The position numbers and the translations under genes are program-made. Below are positions 32,235 through 43,605 of a stretch of DNA of 64,000 bases, piece after piece. The DNA lies in NCBI GenBank assembly GCA_031763025.1, contig JASSKH010000009.1, positions 2,294,001 to 2,358,000 on the forward strand, in the 5' to 3' direction. This stretch comes from Macrocystis pyrifera. Its lineage: Eukaryota; Sar; Phaeophyceae; Laminariales; Laminariaceae. The first letter of the stretch is position 1; each line of letters opens with the position of its first letter. Below the pieces are notes generated by a model that saw only the letters and a program-made list of their open reading frames with translations, did no database searches and was not told where the DNA came from.

Positions 32235-33141
32235 ACAGCAATACGGAGTTCAGCAGGGTCGTTCGGCTCAGCAGCCCGCCAGCGCCGCCTCATTCTCTCT
32301 CACTTCGTCGTCTCCCTCTTCCGGATCGCCGTCGTCTCAAGGGCCTCTTCGTAGCTGTGTGGCATTGAATGTGTCTCGAGGCAAGTTTGATTTGGTGTCC
32401 GATTTGGTGTCTGATTCGGCGTCTGACTTGATTGATTTCGGTGTGGAATCTCCTGCTTCTGAGTGCAAGTCTGGTGTGACTAAGGAGAGTGAGACTGTGC
32501 TTGTGAGTGCGCATGTGACGGAATCTGCTGTGAGTGCTGCTTTGCTGTGCGAACCCCAATCCTCGCTCACTCCCTCCCCTCCCGGAAGTGAGAAATGGAC
32601 GTCTGATTCTGGATCCACGTCGTACGTAACGAACGACAAGACTCTCATGTACGATTTGCGTGACGTTGAGCCAAACCGCGAGTTCATCCAGATTGGAAAC
32701 AAAGGCATGATTCCCGTGGTAGGGGTAGGAAGCATCAACTTGCGATTCCACATGTATGATGAAGACGGATTCGTGAAGGATTTTGACGTGCAATTGAAGG
32801 AAGTTTTGTATGCACCACAGATCGGCTTCAACCTTTTTTCCGCGTGGAAAGCTTCTCACCGCCAGGTCGTTACCCTCGATCCCACGGGTACCCACCTCAT
32901 GGAAGGGCAACTCAACTTTGCACGTGGTAAATCGAGCGATTTCTTGTATGCCACACGTTTGCCCAACGACCCAAGCAGGCAGGTGATCAGTGTTCCCCGA
33001 TTGTTTCCGACTCCGTCTTGCCCGCCTGCATCAGATGACGTACGTGATGTTGCGAATTCGTTTTTCGACTTGTCTTTGTGTGCAGAAAAAAACGCATCCC
33101 GACATGCACCTCGGTCGGGAAGTCGAGGGAGTTCTGAGTGA
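30313..33141 (+). CDS. copia gag and protease ORF
   Basis: The first ATG is at 30313. A gag region of the copia type runs to about residue 320 (EWTGMVGKGESLHTKF, WRIFVSQYREGYDMEGERLE). A zinc-knuckle-like CX2HX5HX4C (CRRHGPNDSHNTADC) lies near 31440. Then comes a long Gly/Arg/Tyr-rich, RGG-like stretch, a poly(Gln) tract, and the aspartic protease with DSGSTSYVTND at about 32605. The frame runs out at 33141, because an A7 run at 33086-33092 shifts it relative to the integrase frame. Confidence 0.9.
32182..32243 (+). repeat. CAG/CAA repeat coding poly(Gln) in copia gag
   Basis: About 20 consecutive Gln codons, mostly CAG with a few CAA, between the RGG-like region and the protease. Confidence 0.95.
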
Positions 33142-34449
33142 CGTGAGGCCTGACGGTGGTTGTGATGAGAGTTCCAGTTGGTGTTTCTCGCCTGAAGTGA
33201 TCCCAGAGAGTGAAGCAGAAATGGACGCGCGACAGTTTGACAGAATAGAGCATGAGCAGGCGAATGCTGTTTTGGGTCCCGGTTCGAATCCGTTCTTTGT
33301 GGGAAACCGCACGTCACACATCGACGTTAACGACTTCCACCGTGCGAATGGCCACCTTTCCGAATTTCTGTTGCGAGAGACCGCCCGCCAACAGGGTATC
33401 ACTCTCACAGGTGTGATGCAGCCGTGTGGGGATTGCATGGCAGCGAAGGGGAGGAACACACCCGTGAGAAAAAGGGCGGGCTCGCGGGCGGAGGAGCCGA
33501 ACGACCTCGTGCACCTCGACTTCTGCGGGCCGTACAGCGCTTCCCTCGGCGGCAATTGCTACATGCTGTACGCCGTGGATAGCGCGACGCGGTTTTCCAA
33601 GTCGTACGCTTTGCGGCGGCGATCGGAGGGTCTCGTGGTGTTCAAGCGTCTCATCGTGGATCTCGCTCGCATCGCCAAGCGCCCCGTCCGCTGCATTCGC
33701 GTGGACAACGACGCCGTCTGGACCAGCGTCGCTTTCCGCGATTTCTGCGCGAGCGCGGGCATCGCCGTCGAGTTTTCTCCGCCCGGCGTCCAGCAGTACA
33801 ACGGAGTGGCCGAAAGCGCGATCTGGCGGGCGAAACAAGGCGGGGATGGCTGCGCGGCGCTGTGCCGCCCGTCTTCTCGGGCCTGGGGGTTTCTCGAACA
33901 TCCCCGGCCTCGACGAGCGCGGCGACAAGCTGTGGGCCGAGTCTGCAAAATGGGCGACGGAGGCGTTCAACCAGTCGGGGACGACCGCAAACGAGGGCCG
34001 CCGGTCGCCGCAGGAGCTGTTCACCGGGAAGAAGGGGCCTTTCCGTGTCCTGCCGTTTTTCCAGCGAGGATACATGCGCGTCGAGCGGCGGAACAAGATG
34101 GAGGACCAGGCCGCCGTCTGCCACTACCTGAACGGAGGCGACAACCACGCGGACTGCTGCGTCAAGGTCGTGAAGGCGCGCACGGGGCATGTTTGCTACA
34201 CGAGCAACGTGTCATGGGCGTCGCTGCCGTCGTCGGGGGGGGGGAATTCACGTGGAGTCGGTGTCCCTCTCTCCCCTTCCGCGCCTGCGCCGCCCCCGCA
34301 CCCAGGTTTCCAGATCCAGTTCGTGCCGCCGCAAGGGCCTGCCGCTCCGCCGCCGTTCAGGGCCGCCGCGCCGTCGCCGTTGTCCGTGGAGCCGACCAGG
34401 TTCGGAGCCATGCCGCTGCCCAGAGGAGCTTCGCCGTCTTCTGCGCCGG
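33093..34449 (+). pseudogene. copia integrase (frameshifted) and its C-terminal extension
   Basis: The HHCC zinc motif (FHRANGHL...QPCGDC) lies at 33340-33440 and the catalytic core follows: LVHLDFCGPY, RVDNDAVW and YNGVAESAIW supply the D, D and E. At 33842-33845 a GGGG run shifts the frame; dropping one G in reading restores continuity into the segment that starts MAARRCAARLLGPGG. The extension is Pro/Ala-rich (PPPHPGFQIQFVPPQGPA) and is cut by the palindromic junction at 34450-34460. Confidence 0.85.
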
Positions 34450-34460
34450 CCGCGTCATCG

Positions 34461-35560
34461 CCGGCGCAGAAGACGGCGAAGCTCCTCTGGGCAGCGGCAT
34501 GGCTCCGAACCTGGTCGGCTCCACGGACAACGGCGACGGCGCGGCGGCCCTGAACGGCGGCGGAGCGGCAGGCCCTTGCGGCGGCACGAACTGGATCTGG
34601 AAACCTGGGTGCGGGGGCGGCGCAGGCGCGGAAGGGGAGAGAGGGACACCGACTCCACGTGAATTCCCCCCCCCGACGACGGCAGCGACGCCCATGACAC
34701 GTTGCTCGTGTAGCAAACATGCCCCGTGCGCGCCTTCACGACCTTGACGCAGCAGTCCGCGTGGTTGTCGCCTCCGTTCAGGTAGTGGCAGACGACGGCC
34801 TGGTCCTCCATCTTGTTCCGCCGCTCGACGCGCATGTATCCTCGCTGGAAAAACGGCAGGACACGGAAAGGCCCCTTCTTCCCGGTGAACAGCTCCTGCG
34901 GCGACCGGCGGCCCTCGTTTGCGGTCGTCCCCGACTGGTTGAACGCCTCCGTCGGCTGCCTTGCTTGCGTAGTCAGCGTCTGCAAATGCAACCAAGTTCA
35001 GCCCCTCGACAGTACCTCTCTGAAATGAAATACCAAAATGGCTCGCCGAAACTGATTCACTGGAATGCGGCGCTCAATATCCTGGGGTATGCAGTGAGGA
35101 CGAGCCATTTTGGTATTTCATTTCAGAGAGGTACTGTCGAGGGGCTGAACTTGGTTGCATTTGCAGACGCTGACTACGCAAGCAAGGCAGCAGACAGGAG
35201 GTCGGTGTCAGGAGGAGTGATTCTGTGTGCGGGGGGGCCGGTCAGCTGTATCTCGAAGACGCAGAATTGTGTGACAAAATATCGTGCGCAACCATAGCCA
35301 TGCTCACATACTCTGCCTGCGTCGTAGATGTTGTCACACAATTCTGCGTCTTCGAGATACAGCTGACCGGCCCCCCCGCACACAGAATCACTCCTCCTGA
35401 CACCGACCTCCTGTCTGCTGCCTTGCTTGCGTAGTCAGCGTCTGCAAATGCAACCAAGTTCAGCCCCTCGACAGTACCTCTCTGAAATGAAATACCAAAA
35501 TGGCTCGTCCTCACTGCATACCCCAGGATATTGCAGTTCGCCGAAACTGACACCCGGGGG
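34461..35560. other. Rearranged insertion inside the copia element: five alternating-orientation copies of its own sequence
   Basis: Segments, read left to right: 34461-34954 is the reverse complement of about 33955-34449; 34955-35045 the reverse complement of 37308-37398; 35044-35277 a forward copy of 37251-37484; 35275-35533 the reverse complement of 37282-37540; 35529-35550 a forward copy of 37241-37262. From 35561 the sequence returns to a forward copy of 34245 onward. Junctions share 2-5 bases (CG, CAA, TATTG). The first inverted copy differs from its source at two places (one substitution, one G/C-run length). Confidence 0.9.
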
Positions 35561-37825
35561 AATTCACGTGGAGTCGGTGTCCCTCTCTCCCCTTCCGCGC
35601 CTGCGCCGCCCCCGCACCCAGGTTTCCAGATCCAGTTCGTGCCGCCGCAAGGGCCTGCCGCTCCGCCGCCGTTCAGGGCCGCCGCGCCGTCGCCGTTGTC
35701 CGTGGAGCCGACCAGGTTCGGAGCCATGCCGCTGCCCAGAGGAGCTTCGCCGTCTTCTGCGCCGGCCGCGTCATCGCCGGCGCCGTCGCCGCAGCAAGCA
35801 TCGGGAGCGCCGTCGTCCGGCTCGCACCCGCTTCCGGCATGGTCTCCGTCCCCGATCCATGGAGCTTCTTCGCTTGGTGGTTCATCATCATCTGAGCCGA
35901 CGCCGGCGGCGTCGTCGCGGCAACAGCGCCCGCCGCCGGCAGCTGCCGCGAGATTTCCGCCTCTCACTCCGCATGCTATGAGACAGGTCGGGGGTGAAGG
36001 GGATCGTCGGATTCAAGGGCGCACTCGGCTGCAAGCACGGGCGATCGCGGAGCAGAGGATGCTTTCCCCGATGGTGGATGGGGCCGTAAACTCGCCGCTG
36101 CCGGAGTCTTCGCCGGGAGATGGGCACCGTTTGGGTCTTGCTTCTCAGGTCGGGCCGAACGTGATGGCGGCGTGGGAGAGGACTGCCTGTGCGACGAGGG
36201 AGCATATCGATGCGGTCATTCGTGACGAGGTTCCGCCTCTTCAGCGTCCCGAAATGCCCACTTGACACGCGAGTGACCTTCACGTGCCGAAAAGTTACAG
36301 GGATGCCGTGCAGGGTGATCATTCGGTGCAGTTTTCAGATGCCATGCAGAGAGAAATTCACGGGTTGGCTGAAGGACAGGTTTTCGAGCCTGTGGCGGAG
36401 CAACAGCAGATAGACAATTGTATCGGGTCGAAATGGGTGTTTGACTGGAAGGTTGATGCGTTCGGTTGGCCTGTGAAAGCGAAGGCGAGACTTGTTGCCA
36501 GAGGTGATATGCAGAGAGAATTCTTGGATTTTGGGGAACTGTATGCACCTACTGTAGATGTGTCGTGTGTTCGTTTGCTGGCAGCCTTGGCGTGTGAGCT
36601 TGACTTGGGGTTGTTTCACCTGGATGTTGATCAGGCTTTCGTCCGAGCGGAACTCGAGGAAGAGGTGTTCATGCGTTTACCGCAGGGATGTGGTGCGTTG
36701 TCGGGGAAGATCGTGAATTTGGGCAAGAGTCTTTACGGGTTGAGGCAGGCATCCAGGCAGTGGTTTGCGAAGTTGAAGAAATGTCTTTTGCGTCTGAGTT
36801 TCGAACAGTGCCTGGCAGATCCATGTGTGTTTCGTCTGATTGAGGAAGGAAAAGTCGTTTTGCTCTTGGTGGTTCACGTCGACGACATTTTTGCAGTGGG
36901 AGAACAGGCAAGGTGTGATCAGTTCAAGGAAGACCTGAACAAATTGGTTCCAGTGAAGAACTTGGGGGATTTGACGTGGTATTCCGGGTGCTATTACGAG
37001 AGAGACAGGGAGGCAGGAAGATTGACGATTTCCCAGAAGACATACGTCGACAACCTGGCAGGAGAATACGGTGTTACGTGGGGGAAAAGTACGCCGTTGA
37101 GCACGACGTACAGACTTTGGGAGTTTGATGTAGATGAGCCGGAGGTGAACGAACCTTTTCGACAATTGGTCGGATCGCTTCTGTGGGTCGCTCGGTTGAC
37201 CAGACCCGATCTTTTGAACGCAGTACGGGCAGTAGCGAGGTATTGCAGTTCGCCGAAACTGATTCACTGGAATGCGGCGCTCAATATCCTGGGGTATGCA
37301 GTGAGGACGAGCCATTTTGGTATTTCATTTCAGAGAGGTACTGTCGAGGGGCTGAACTTGGTTGCATTTGCAGACGCTGACTACGCAAGCAAGGCAGCAG
37401 ACAGGAGGTCGGTGTCAGGAGGAGTGATTCTGTGTGCGGGGGGGCCGGTCAGCTGTATCTCGAAGACGCAGAATTGTGTGACAACATCTACGACGCAGGC
37501 AGAGTATGTGAGCATGGCTATGGTTGCGCACGATATTTTGTTTCTGAGGCAGGTATGGCGGTTCATGTTGCCGAAGGCTGGTATGCCGTGCATTCCTTTG
37601 TTTGAGGATAACGAGGGGGCGATTCAGATCGCGAAGCATCCGATTTCGAATTCGAACTCGAAGCACATTGACGTGCGGCACCACTTTCTGAGGGAGCTAG
37701 TGGAGAGGAAGGAATTGGAAATTATTCACGTAGCTTCGAGGTACCAGCACGCAGACTTTCTCACGAAGCCGTTGCCTGAGAGAGAGTTTGAGTTCCACCG
37801 GAATTTTGTGATGAATTTGAGGTGA
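35561..37825 (+). pseudogene. copia reverse transcriptase and RNase H
   Basis: The frame continues from the Pro/Ala-rich linker through a TGA stop at 36263-36265, then stays open to 37825. RT motifs: GSKWVFDWKVDAFGWPVKAK, FHLDVDQAFVRAELEEEVFM, LYGLRQASRQW and the catalytic VVHVDDIF. RNase H: FADADYASKAADRRSVSGG, TTSTTQAEYVSM, DNEGAIQIAKHP and KHIDVRHHFLREL. Both domains are intact; the only lesion seen is the stop in the linker. Confidence 0.93.
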
Positions 37826-38435
37826 TTTTTCGGATGACAGTTTTTGTATTCAGATGGAGGATTAAGTGTTCGTGATTTTATGGAGTTTGTCGGGTTCACC
37901 GTTTTCACTTGGTGACACCGCATGTTTTTTCTGGTTCTGTTGGAGCGCAGTTTGTGGAGGATAACATGAAATTACCGTTTTACAAGGGTGGTTTCCACTG
38001 CGCAATCTATATTTTTTAGTTTTGATACCTTGACGTGAAATTGGCGTTTTACCATGCGATTTCACGAAATTGGATATTTGAAGAAATGAAGAATTGCCGT
38101 TTTACCCTGGCGATTTTGAAAAGGGACTACATTTTAGGATTGATGAAACCTCGCAGAATTGCCGTTTTACATTGACGATTTGGGTAGGTTTCGAAAACAA
38201 TGTTTAAATCGTTGGAGTTATTTTCTCTGTTCGAAATATTTTTTGAATTCCAGGATGCGAGGATGGTTTGATTTTCTTGGAATTTATTTTTGGTATTGAT
38301 TGAGGAATGATTTGAATGATAGTGAGAACGTTGTTTTCTGTATTGAATGAGTACAAGTATGATTTCCGGTATGACAATTTGACGAGGAGTTGAAGATTCG
38401 GGTCGAAATCATGACAATGTCGCGAGCAGGGGGGC
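37826..38435 (+). other. copia 3' untranslated region with GCCGTTTTAC repeats
   Basis: Non-coding, AT-rich. (A/T)TTGCCGTTTTAC-like blocks recur near 37970, 38040, 38090 and 38158. It ends in the polypurine tract GAGCAGGGGGG before the 3' LTR. Confidence 0.75.
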
Positions 38436-38976
38436 TGAAAAGTATACTCACAGCATTGTCAGATTATCTTGAGAGGAAATATCCCGTGAGGTATTGCGGA
38501 GATTCGGGGGGGTTTCGTGTCTGAGTGGATCTACGATCGGGATACCATCTTTACCCCTGAATTGTGCTTTAGGCCGCATGTGTCTGTGACGTACGCTGTG
38601 GCTTGTTACTTCTTCTTGTAATCTACTTCCTTTCCCGACTCCGTGTCGACGACTCCGTGTCGAGGACTCCGTGTCCAGGACTCCGCGTCCTTCAATCCAA
38701 ACTACTAAACAGGGGTTAATCAGCCACCGTACTAAACCGGGGTTAATCAGCCACCGTACAAAAGGGGGTCCGTCCACCCAGGGGCTAACACGCCACCGCC
38801 ACCGCTGCTATCAAGTCCAGCTTCAATACATTTCATATCATCAACAGGGCTCCTCAGCCACGACAAGGGTACGGGTTGTTTATAGGGTTTATTTCGTCTT
38901 TCTTTTCCGCCGAGCATCGGGCTATCCCCCTCGGCAACAACAACAAGGGCGCCCGGAGCACAGGGGCTACTCAACA
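38436..38976 (+). repeat. 3' LTR of the copia element
   Basis: Same 541 bp as the 5' LTR with one visible substitution. The flank continues GTCGCTTTC, completing the target duplication. Confidence 0.96.
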
Positions 38977-39343
38977 GTCGCTTTCTTCACCACCCGCCAC
39001 AGCTCCTTCATAGCCACCATCACTTCAAACTCGTGTCTAGCCAGCGCAACACGATCACAGCCACACGCCGCAAGGGTGCGCTCGTCCATGCATACGCCGG
39101 CGCCGGACTATAGGAGCTTGAATGTGGTGCGCAGCAGCCATAAGCAACAGACGGGGCCAGCGTCTTCATCCGCAAAGTTTCATGGACAACCTTCGAGGAG
39201 GCCATCGTATATACTGTGTGTGACTGCACTGTCGTAAAAAGAGTCACTGTTAGTGGAACGTACTGCTACCTGGTATGTGAGGCAAGGGCGAGCAGCAAGA
39301 TAAACGTGCTGTGTGGCTGATGACATCATTGTGCTTATTCCCG

Positions 39344-39545
39344 GGTTCCCACGGGGAACACCCATAGCAACCAATGGGCCCGTGGTGGAAACCCGTGGGG
39401 CGTCCCACGGGAACCCACGGTGTCCGGTATCGTGGGTATTCCGAATTGTCTCCGCGGGAACTTGCTGAAAAATTCCCGCGGGGTCCCACGGGAGTCCGCA
39501 TGGGACGACCCATGGGATCTCATGTGGGTTCAATTGGTCGCGTGG
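39344..39545. repeat. CCCACGGGAACC-rich minisatellite, left block
   Basis: Variants of TTCCCACGGGAACCCACGG and the palindrome CCCGTGGG recur about every 20-30 bp. A second block (40160-40650) lies on the other side of the interstitial telomere repeat. Confidence 0.75.
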
Positions 39546-39639
39546 GGTAAACGTCAACCCGGCTTGCATGCAAGACACAAGGCCTACAGCGCGTACCTGG
39601 TAGATCTTATTATTCTTGCCACTCGACAATGTGAGGTAT

Positions 39640-40086
39640 GTACATTATTGTCTTTTTTCGCAATAATGCCGTGGCATGCCGTGGCACCACCTGCGGCAAA
39701 ACCTTCCACGGCATCTTCCACGGCATACCACGGAACTTTCCACGGACCTCCACGGCATACCATGGGACCTTTACCCTAACCCTAACCCTAACCCTAACCC
39801 TAACCCCAACCCCAACCCCAACCCTAACCTAGGTGCCGAGGACATTGGGGTACCGTTGGGGTTGCCATGACATTCCATGGGGTTGCCATGGAGCGCCGTG
39901 GCGGTAGCTGCGGGGGTTGCCATGGTACTACCCATGGCATGTCATGGCAACCCCCACGGCGTGCCATGGAATCTATTGCCACATCATGGTATGCCGTGGT
40001 GATGCCATGGTATGCCATGGGCGGTACCATGGCAATGCCACGGCATGCCCACGACAAGGTCAAATAGTGTAGAACCCTGGACAATG
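39640..40086. repeat. Dispersed repeat with interstitial telomere array, copy 2
   Basis: Same architecture and boundaries as the copy at 18555: TTTTTTCGC start, CACCACCTGCGGCAAAACC, a CCCTAA/CCCCAA core at 39772-39827, AACCTAGGTGCCG, CCATGG-rich right arm, and CACGACAAGGTCAAATAGTG end. The same orientation and equal end points indicate a mobile or duplicated unit and not two independent telomere remnants. Confidence 0.85.
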
Positions 40087-40159
40087 TGCAGCATTGGCTT
40101 CAACGTGGATCAATCATGATCACTCCGACAGAATCCAAGATCAAAGCGTATACTCTACT

Positions 40160-40650
40160 GCGGGAACAGCGGGAACCAACGCGAACTCAAGGGGAAAAAT
40201 CTGCAATTCTCACAATGTACCGTGGTTTCCCCAGGAATCCCCACCGTCCCCGGTCGTGACAGCGGTAACCCACAGCAACCACAATTCCCACGGTCTTCCG
40301 CCGTTTCCCGCGGGAATCCCCACAGACTCCCGTGGGAACGACGGTAACCCACGGGAACCCACAGGGACAACCTGTAGTTCCCATGCGATCCGGCTGAGAT
40401 TACGCATCGGACACCCACGGGAAAAGCGGGGACTTAGAGGAACCCACGACAATCATTTTACAATTTCACCGATGTTCCGCGGTTTCCCACAGAAACCCGC
40501 CGTCACCTTGGGAATTTCCCACAGGAACCAGTCGTGACCCACGGGAACCCGCGGTAAAGAGGGAATTCCCACAGGAACCAGTGGTGACCCACGGTTAACC
40601 CGCGGTTTACCATGGATTTCCCACGATAACCTGTGGGAACCCACCGTAAA
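40160..40650. repeat. CCCACGGGAACC-rich minisatellite, right block
   Basis: At least fifteen variants of CCCACGGGAACC, CCCGCGGGAA and GTGGGTTTCC-like units in both senses, so many short stems can form. No gene was seen. Confidence 0.75.
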
Positions 40651-40659
40651 CCATGGACG

Positions 40660-41444
40660 GGATCCCGGAATTGCCACGGCTTTTGGTCCGCGCGGCATCC
40701 TGCAGCTACGACGAATTGACATACTCGACGGGTTCAAAATGCATGGATACTGTCCAATTGCTATAGTATTATTCTGTCTCCCTACCGTGGATCATTTAAT
40801 GTAGGTATTAGGCCTCCTTCGCCGGCGGGGGGTCTTCGCCTGGTGTGTGTCCCCGCATTGAGTGAACGCTTGGCTAGCGCATCATATACCCGGCCGAGTT
40901 ACGTAGTACCTGTAAATGGTCTGGGCACATAAACCCTACCAATATTCCTGCCGAGTGGGTGGGATGATCTCAATAATTTCGTGACCAACTCTACGCACGA
41001 AGCATATGGAGCGATAAGAAGGACTGCCACTCGGCGATACAAATCCCAACACATTTCGACACATTTCGCGGTCCCATTATTTGTGCCAAATTTGGCCCTC
41101 TGATGGGATCGGCATTTTATTACTTGTAGCTCATACCAGGTACTCAACACGAGGTATTGGCGACCAGAAAAAGTCGTTGCCTGCGATCGGTGTAGTGGAG
41201 TGAAACCTATTCTTACATTATTGCCTTCATTCTTTCCGTCTTCGTCCTACTACCTTTCCCCGCCGCTCAAAGCCGGGGCTGGTCTGGGCATAACCTGGCT
41301 ACGTACTCAGCATACTGCCTGTGGTACAGGGCTGTGCTTCATTTTGAAACTTAGCTTGCATCGATACGTTATCGTCCCGCCCTCCCCTCGCTGTGAGGAT
41401 GTGGACACAGCACGTTTTTTTTAACGCCTTCGTCGACACATTAT

Positions 41445-41475
<31 letters not shown>

Positions 41476-43000
41476 CTGGTGATATGGCGGCGGTTTTCGG
41501 CGTTTGACGGTTTTTCCCGTATCCCTTACAGATAGGCTTCCTGTTTTCCCCTTTTTATTTTTGGCGTTCTTTCGCAGCTGCGTAGGCTCGCCGTTTAGAG
41601 GTAGGTGTGAGGGTGGGTTTTGAAGAGCCGCATCTTCGACTCATGTTATAAACAGTTGAGCATCTACTTGATCAGTCGAACTCACACAGCTGACGTATTT
41701 CATAAATTTACAAAACCGTGGAACGGACCGAGTTCTGCCCGGATTTCCCATATTTCTGCATACATGTACGGCTCATCAGAGTGGGCGACTGCGGTGTTAA
41801 GGTATTGTATTGGAAGGCCAGAGTAATCACCTACGAATTAGGTAATGAGAACGGAGTACGTATTACTGGGGAGGCGTGTCTGGAGAGGGAGACAGGGGCT
41901 CAGGACGGTGAACACCCAGCCCCTTGAACCGGTCGACATCGTGACCTGATACGTATTTCGTATTGGAATAAGTCTGCTCTTGTGTCTCTCTAAGCAAGCA
42001 GTGCGCGTGAGTAACAACGACAATCTGCTCAATAGGCGAACATCTAACATGGTAGGAAATGCTACGTGTCCCCATAGCAGTCGACTTACAAACTCCCATG
42101 AAAACTCGATGCACACATGGTACAAGGATGGAAAAATCGAAACTAATAAATAACCGGTTCTTCTGCAACGTGTTATCGTAGTTCGGGAATTCGTTTCGTC
42201 ATCCACTGACTGACGTCCCGCAGCGAGCTATACGCTATTCGTCGCAACGGCGCTGAGATGGCTCAGATGCCTTACACGAGCTCTCCCTAGTACCTTAACC
42301 CTTCTACTACTGTAACTGCAACTACACGAATGCCGAGTACTTTGTCCGCAACGTACGTGCAGTAAGTACTAAGGGGGGTAAAATTCCAACGACACATTGA
42401 GCCTCCGACTACTGTAAACTGTATAGACACATGATTGCCAACCCTCTATGCTTCGCAAAATAAAAGCATCCCTTCTTGCTCACCTAAAAACGGGTGCACC
42501 GTAACTGCCTAAGTAGCTTCAGCAGGTCGCTCGACAGTTTTTATGGCAGGGACTACGAGCTATGTCACCGGGTTCTTACGACTCAGTCGGTTTGTCAGAG
42601 CCAAACCAGTCTACATGACACGTACATGTAAACGAATCGTGAAAACAGAAAACAGAGCGCCTTTCTACCACAGCACTCTTTGTACATCATTTGTCATCCG
42701 ACAATGTGCGTCAGTCTGTGAGAGCAACCAAAAACATGATGAGGGAGCGGAAGATAAAGAAGACCATGATAACTAAAGCGTGAAGCACAACGCATCCGAC
42801 AGCCACAAACTAAAAATTAGAAAGAAACAAGTCCAGGAGAAGAAAAAACGTGAAACCTAAAACGAAATATGTAACTCGGTCGCTCTAGGTAAGGTCTTGC
42901 CAGCTACGACGTGTATAAAAATTTGACACCAAGAAAACAAAGGAGAGCGAACGCCGAGGGGGGGAAGGGGTGGGGGGGGGGTGGGTACTCATTATCATGC
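40660..43000. other. Intergenic spacer with no recognised gene
   Basis: No exon or domain was recognised on either strand. It holds a poly(C) run, a single arm of the foldback family near 41650 and two diverged TACC(A/T)GGT-type motifs. Confidence 0.4.
41447..41473. repeat. Poly(C) run, 27 bases
   Basis: Uninterrupted C27 in the spacer between the copia element and gene B. Confidence 0.95.
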
Positions 43001-43190
43001 ATGGCCGTATTCGTATGAACATAGACCCTCGCATCCCTACAAGGCCGGGACGGAGCACGTCGGGTTTTCACCGATCAGGCAGACATTGCTTGCACCAAGC
43101 GCGAAGCGCCGTGAGGTGATGGGCGAGTCGCATGAAGGGTGAGCTGCGTCCTACTACGTAAGAACCGCTTTAGAGGCGGATTTATTAGCA
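42960..43190 (-). repeat. CATGCATGGCCGTAGTC retroposon, 0.2-kb copy
   Basis: Same ordered blocks as the copy at 24143, with a G-rich left border (poly(C) when read on the minus strand). It is followed at 43194-43284 by the inverse of 24370-24450. Confidence 0.8.
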
Positions 43191-43478
43191 TACGGATGAC
43201 AGCATCAATGAATTGAATTAATTTCTGGTGTGGCCACTTCCAGAGGCAGCAATGGGTTTACTGTGTAGCTGCCTCGTGGGTGCCTCACCATGTACACGTT
43301 ACGTGATACGACCATCCCCCTTGTGCGGAGTAACGGTTCTCCCCCCACAAAAATGATCTAACTTGACCGCCAGCCGTGGTAACCGCCAAAAAAAAAACGG
43401 TATCCTGACTGTCTAGCTCACGCAGTGGAAGGCGTGTTCTAGAGCGTCGTCGCCAACCGACGCCAACCCAACCCATAT

Positions 43479-43504
43479 ATATATATATAATATATATATA
43501 TATA
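43479..43504. repeat. (AT)n microsatellite
   Basis: About 12 AT/TA units, at the border of a retroposon fragment. Confidence 0.9.
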
Positions 43505-43605
43505 CCTGGGGGTGTACTCATGTCATTACATGGCCGCAGTCGTATGGCTATAGACCCCCGCATCCCTGCAATGCCCGAACGAAGCACGTCGGACCATGGG
43601 GGGGG
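43505..43605 (-). repeat. CATGCATGGCCGTAGTC retroposon, truncated copy
   Basis: GTGTACTCATGTCATTACATG, then CCGCAGTCGTATGGC and CGAAGCACGTCGGA. It is preceded by an (AT)n tract at 43479-43504. Confidence 0.7.

Larger units (their letters stand above)
29721..38976 (+). mobile_element. Full-length Ty1/copia LTR retrotransposon, 9256 bp, flanked by GTCGC
   Basis: Identical-length 541-bp LTRs and a perfect 5-bp target duplication GTCGC (29716-29720 and 38977-38981). The order is gag, protease, integrase, reverse transcriptase, RNase H, which defines copia. A primer-binding-site candidate lies just inside the 5' LTR (TGGTACGAGTCG at 30271) and a purine tract GAGCAGGGGGG just before the 3' LTR. 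The coding region has two homopolymer frameshifts, one in-frame stop and a 1316-bp internal rearranged insertion, so this copy cannot make a complete polyprotein as written. The near-identical LTRs say it inserted recently. Confidence 0.96.

Noticed and set aside
33086..33092. Programmed -1 frameshift at A-AAA-AAC in copia pol
   Set aside because: The heptamer looks like a -1 slippery site, but the integrase lies in the +1 frame, so a -1 shift would not reach it.
34196..35967. Long minus-strand frames in the middle of the copia element
   Set aside because: They translate the inverted copies of linker and RNase H created by the rearranged insertion; shadows of the plus-strand polyprotein.
39180..40740. 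Open frames in the CCCACGGGAACC and CCATGG repeat regions
   Set aside because: Periodic, repeat-derived, open in several frames at once; no codon bias or domain.
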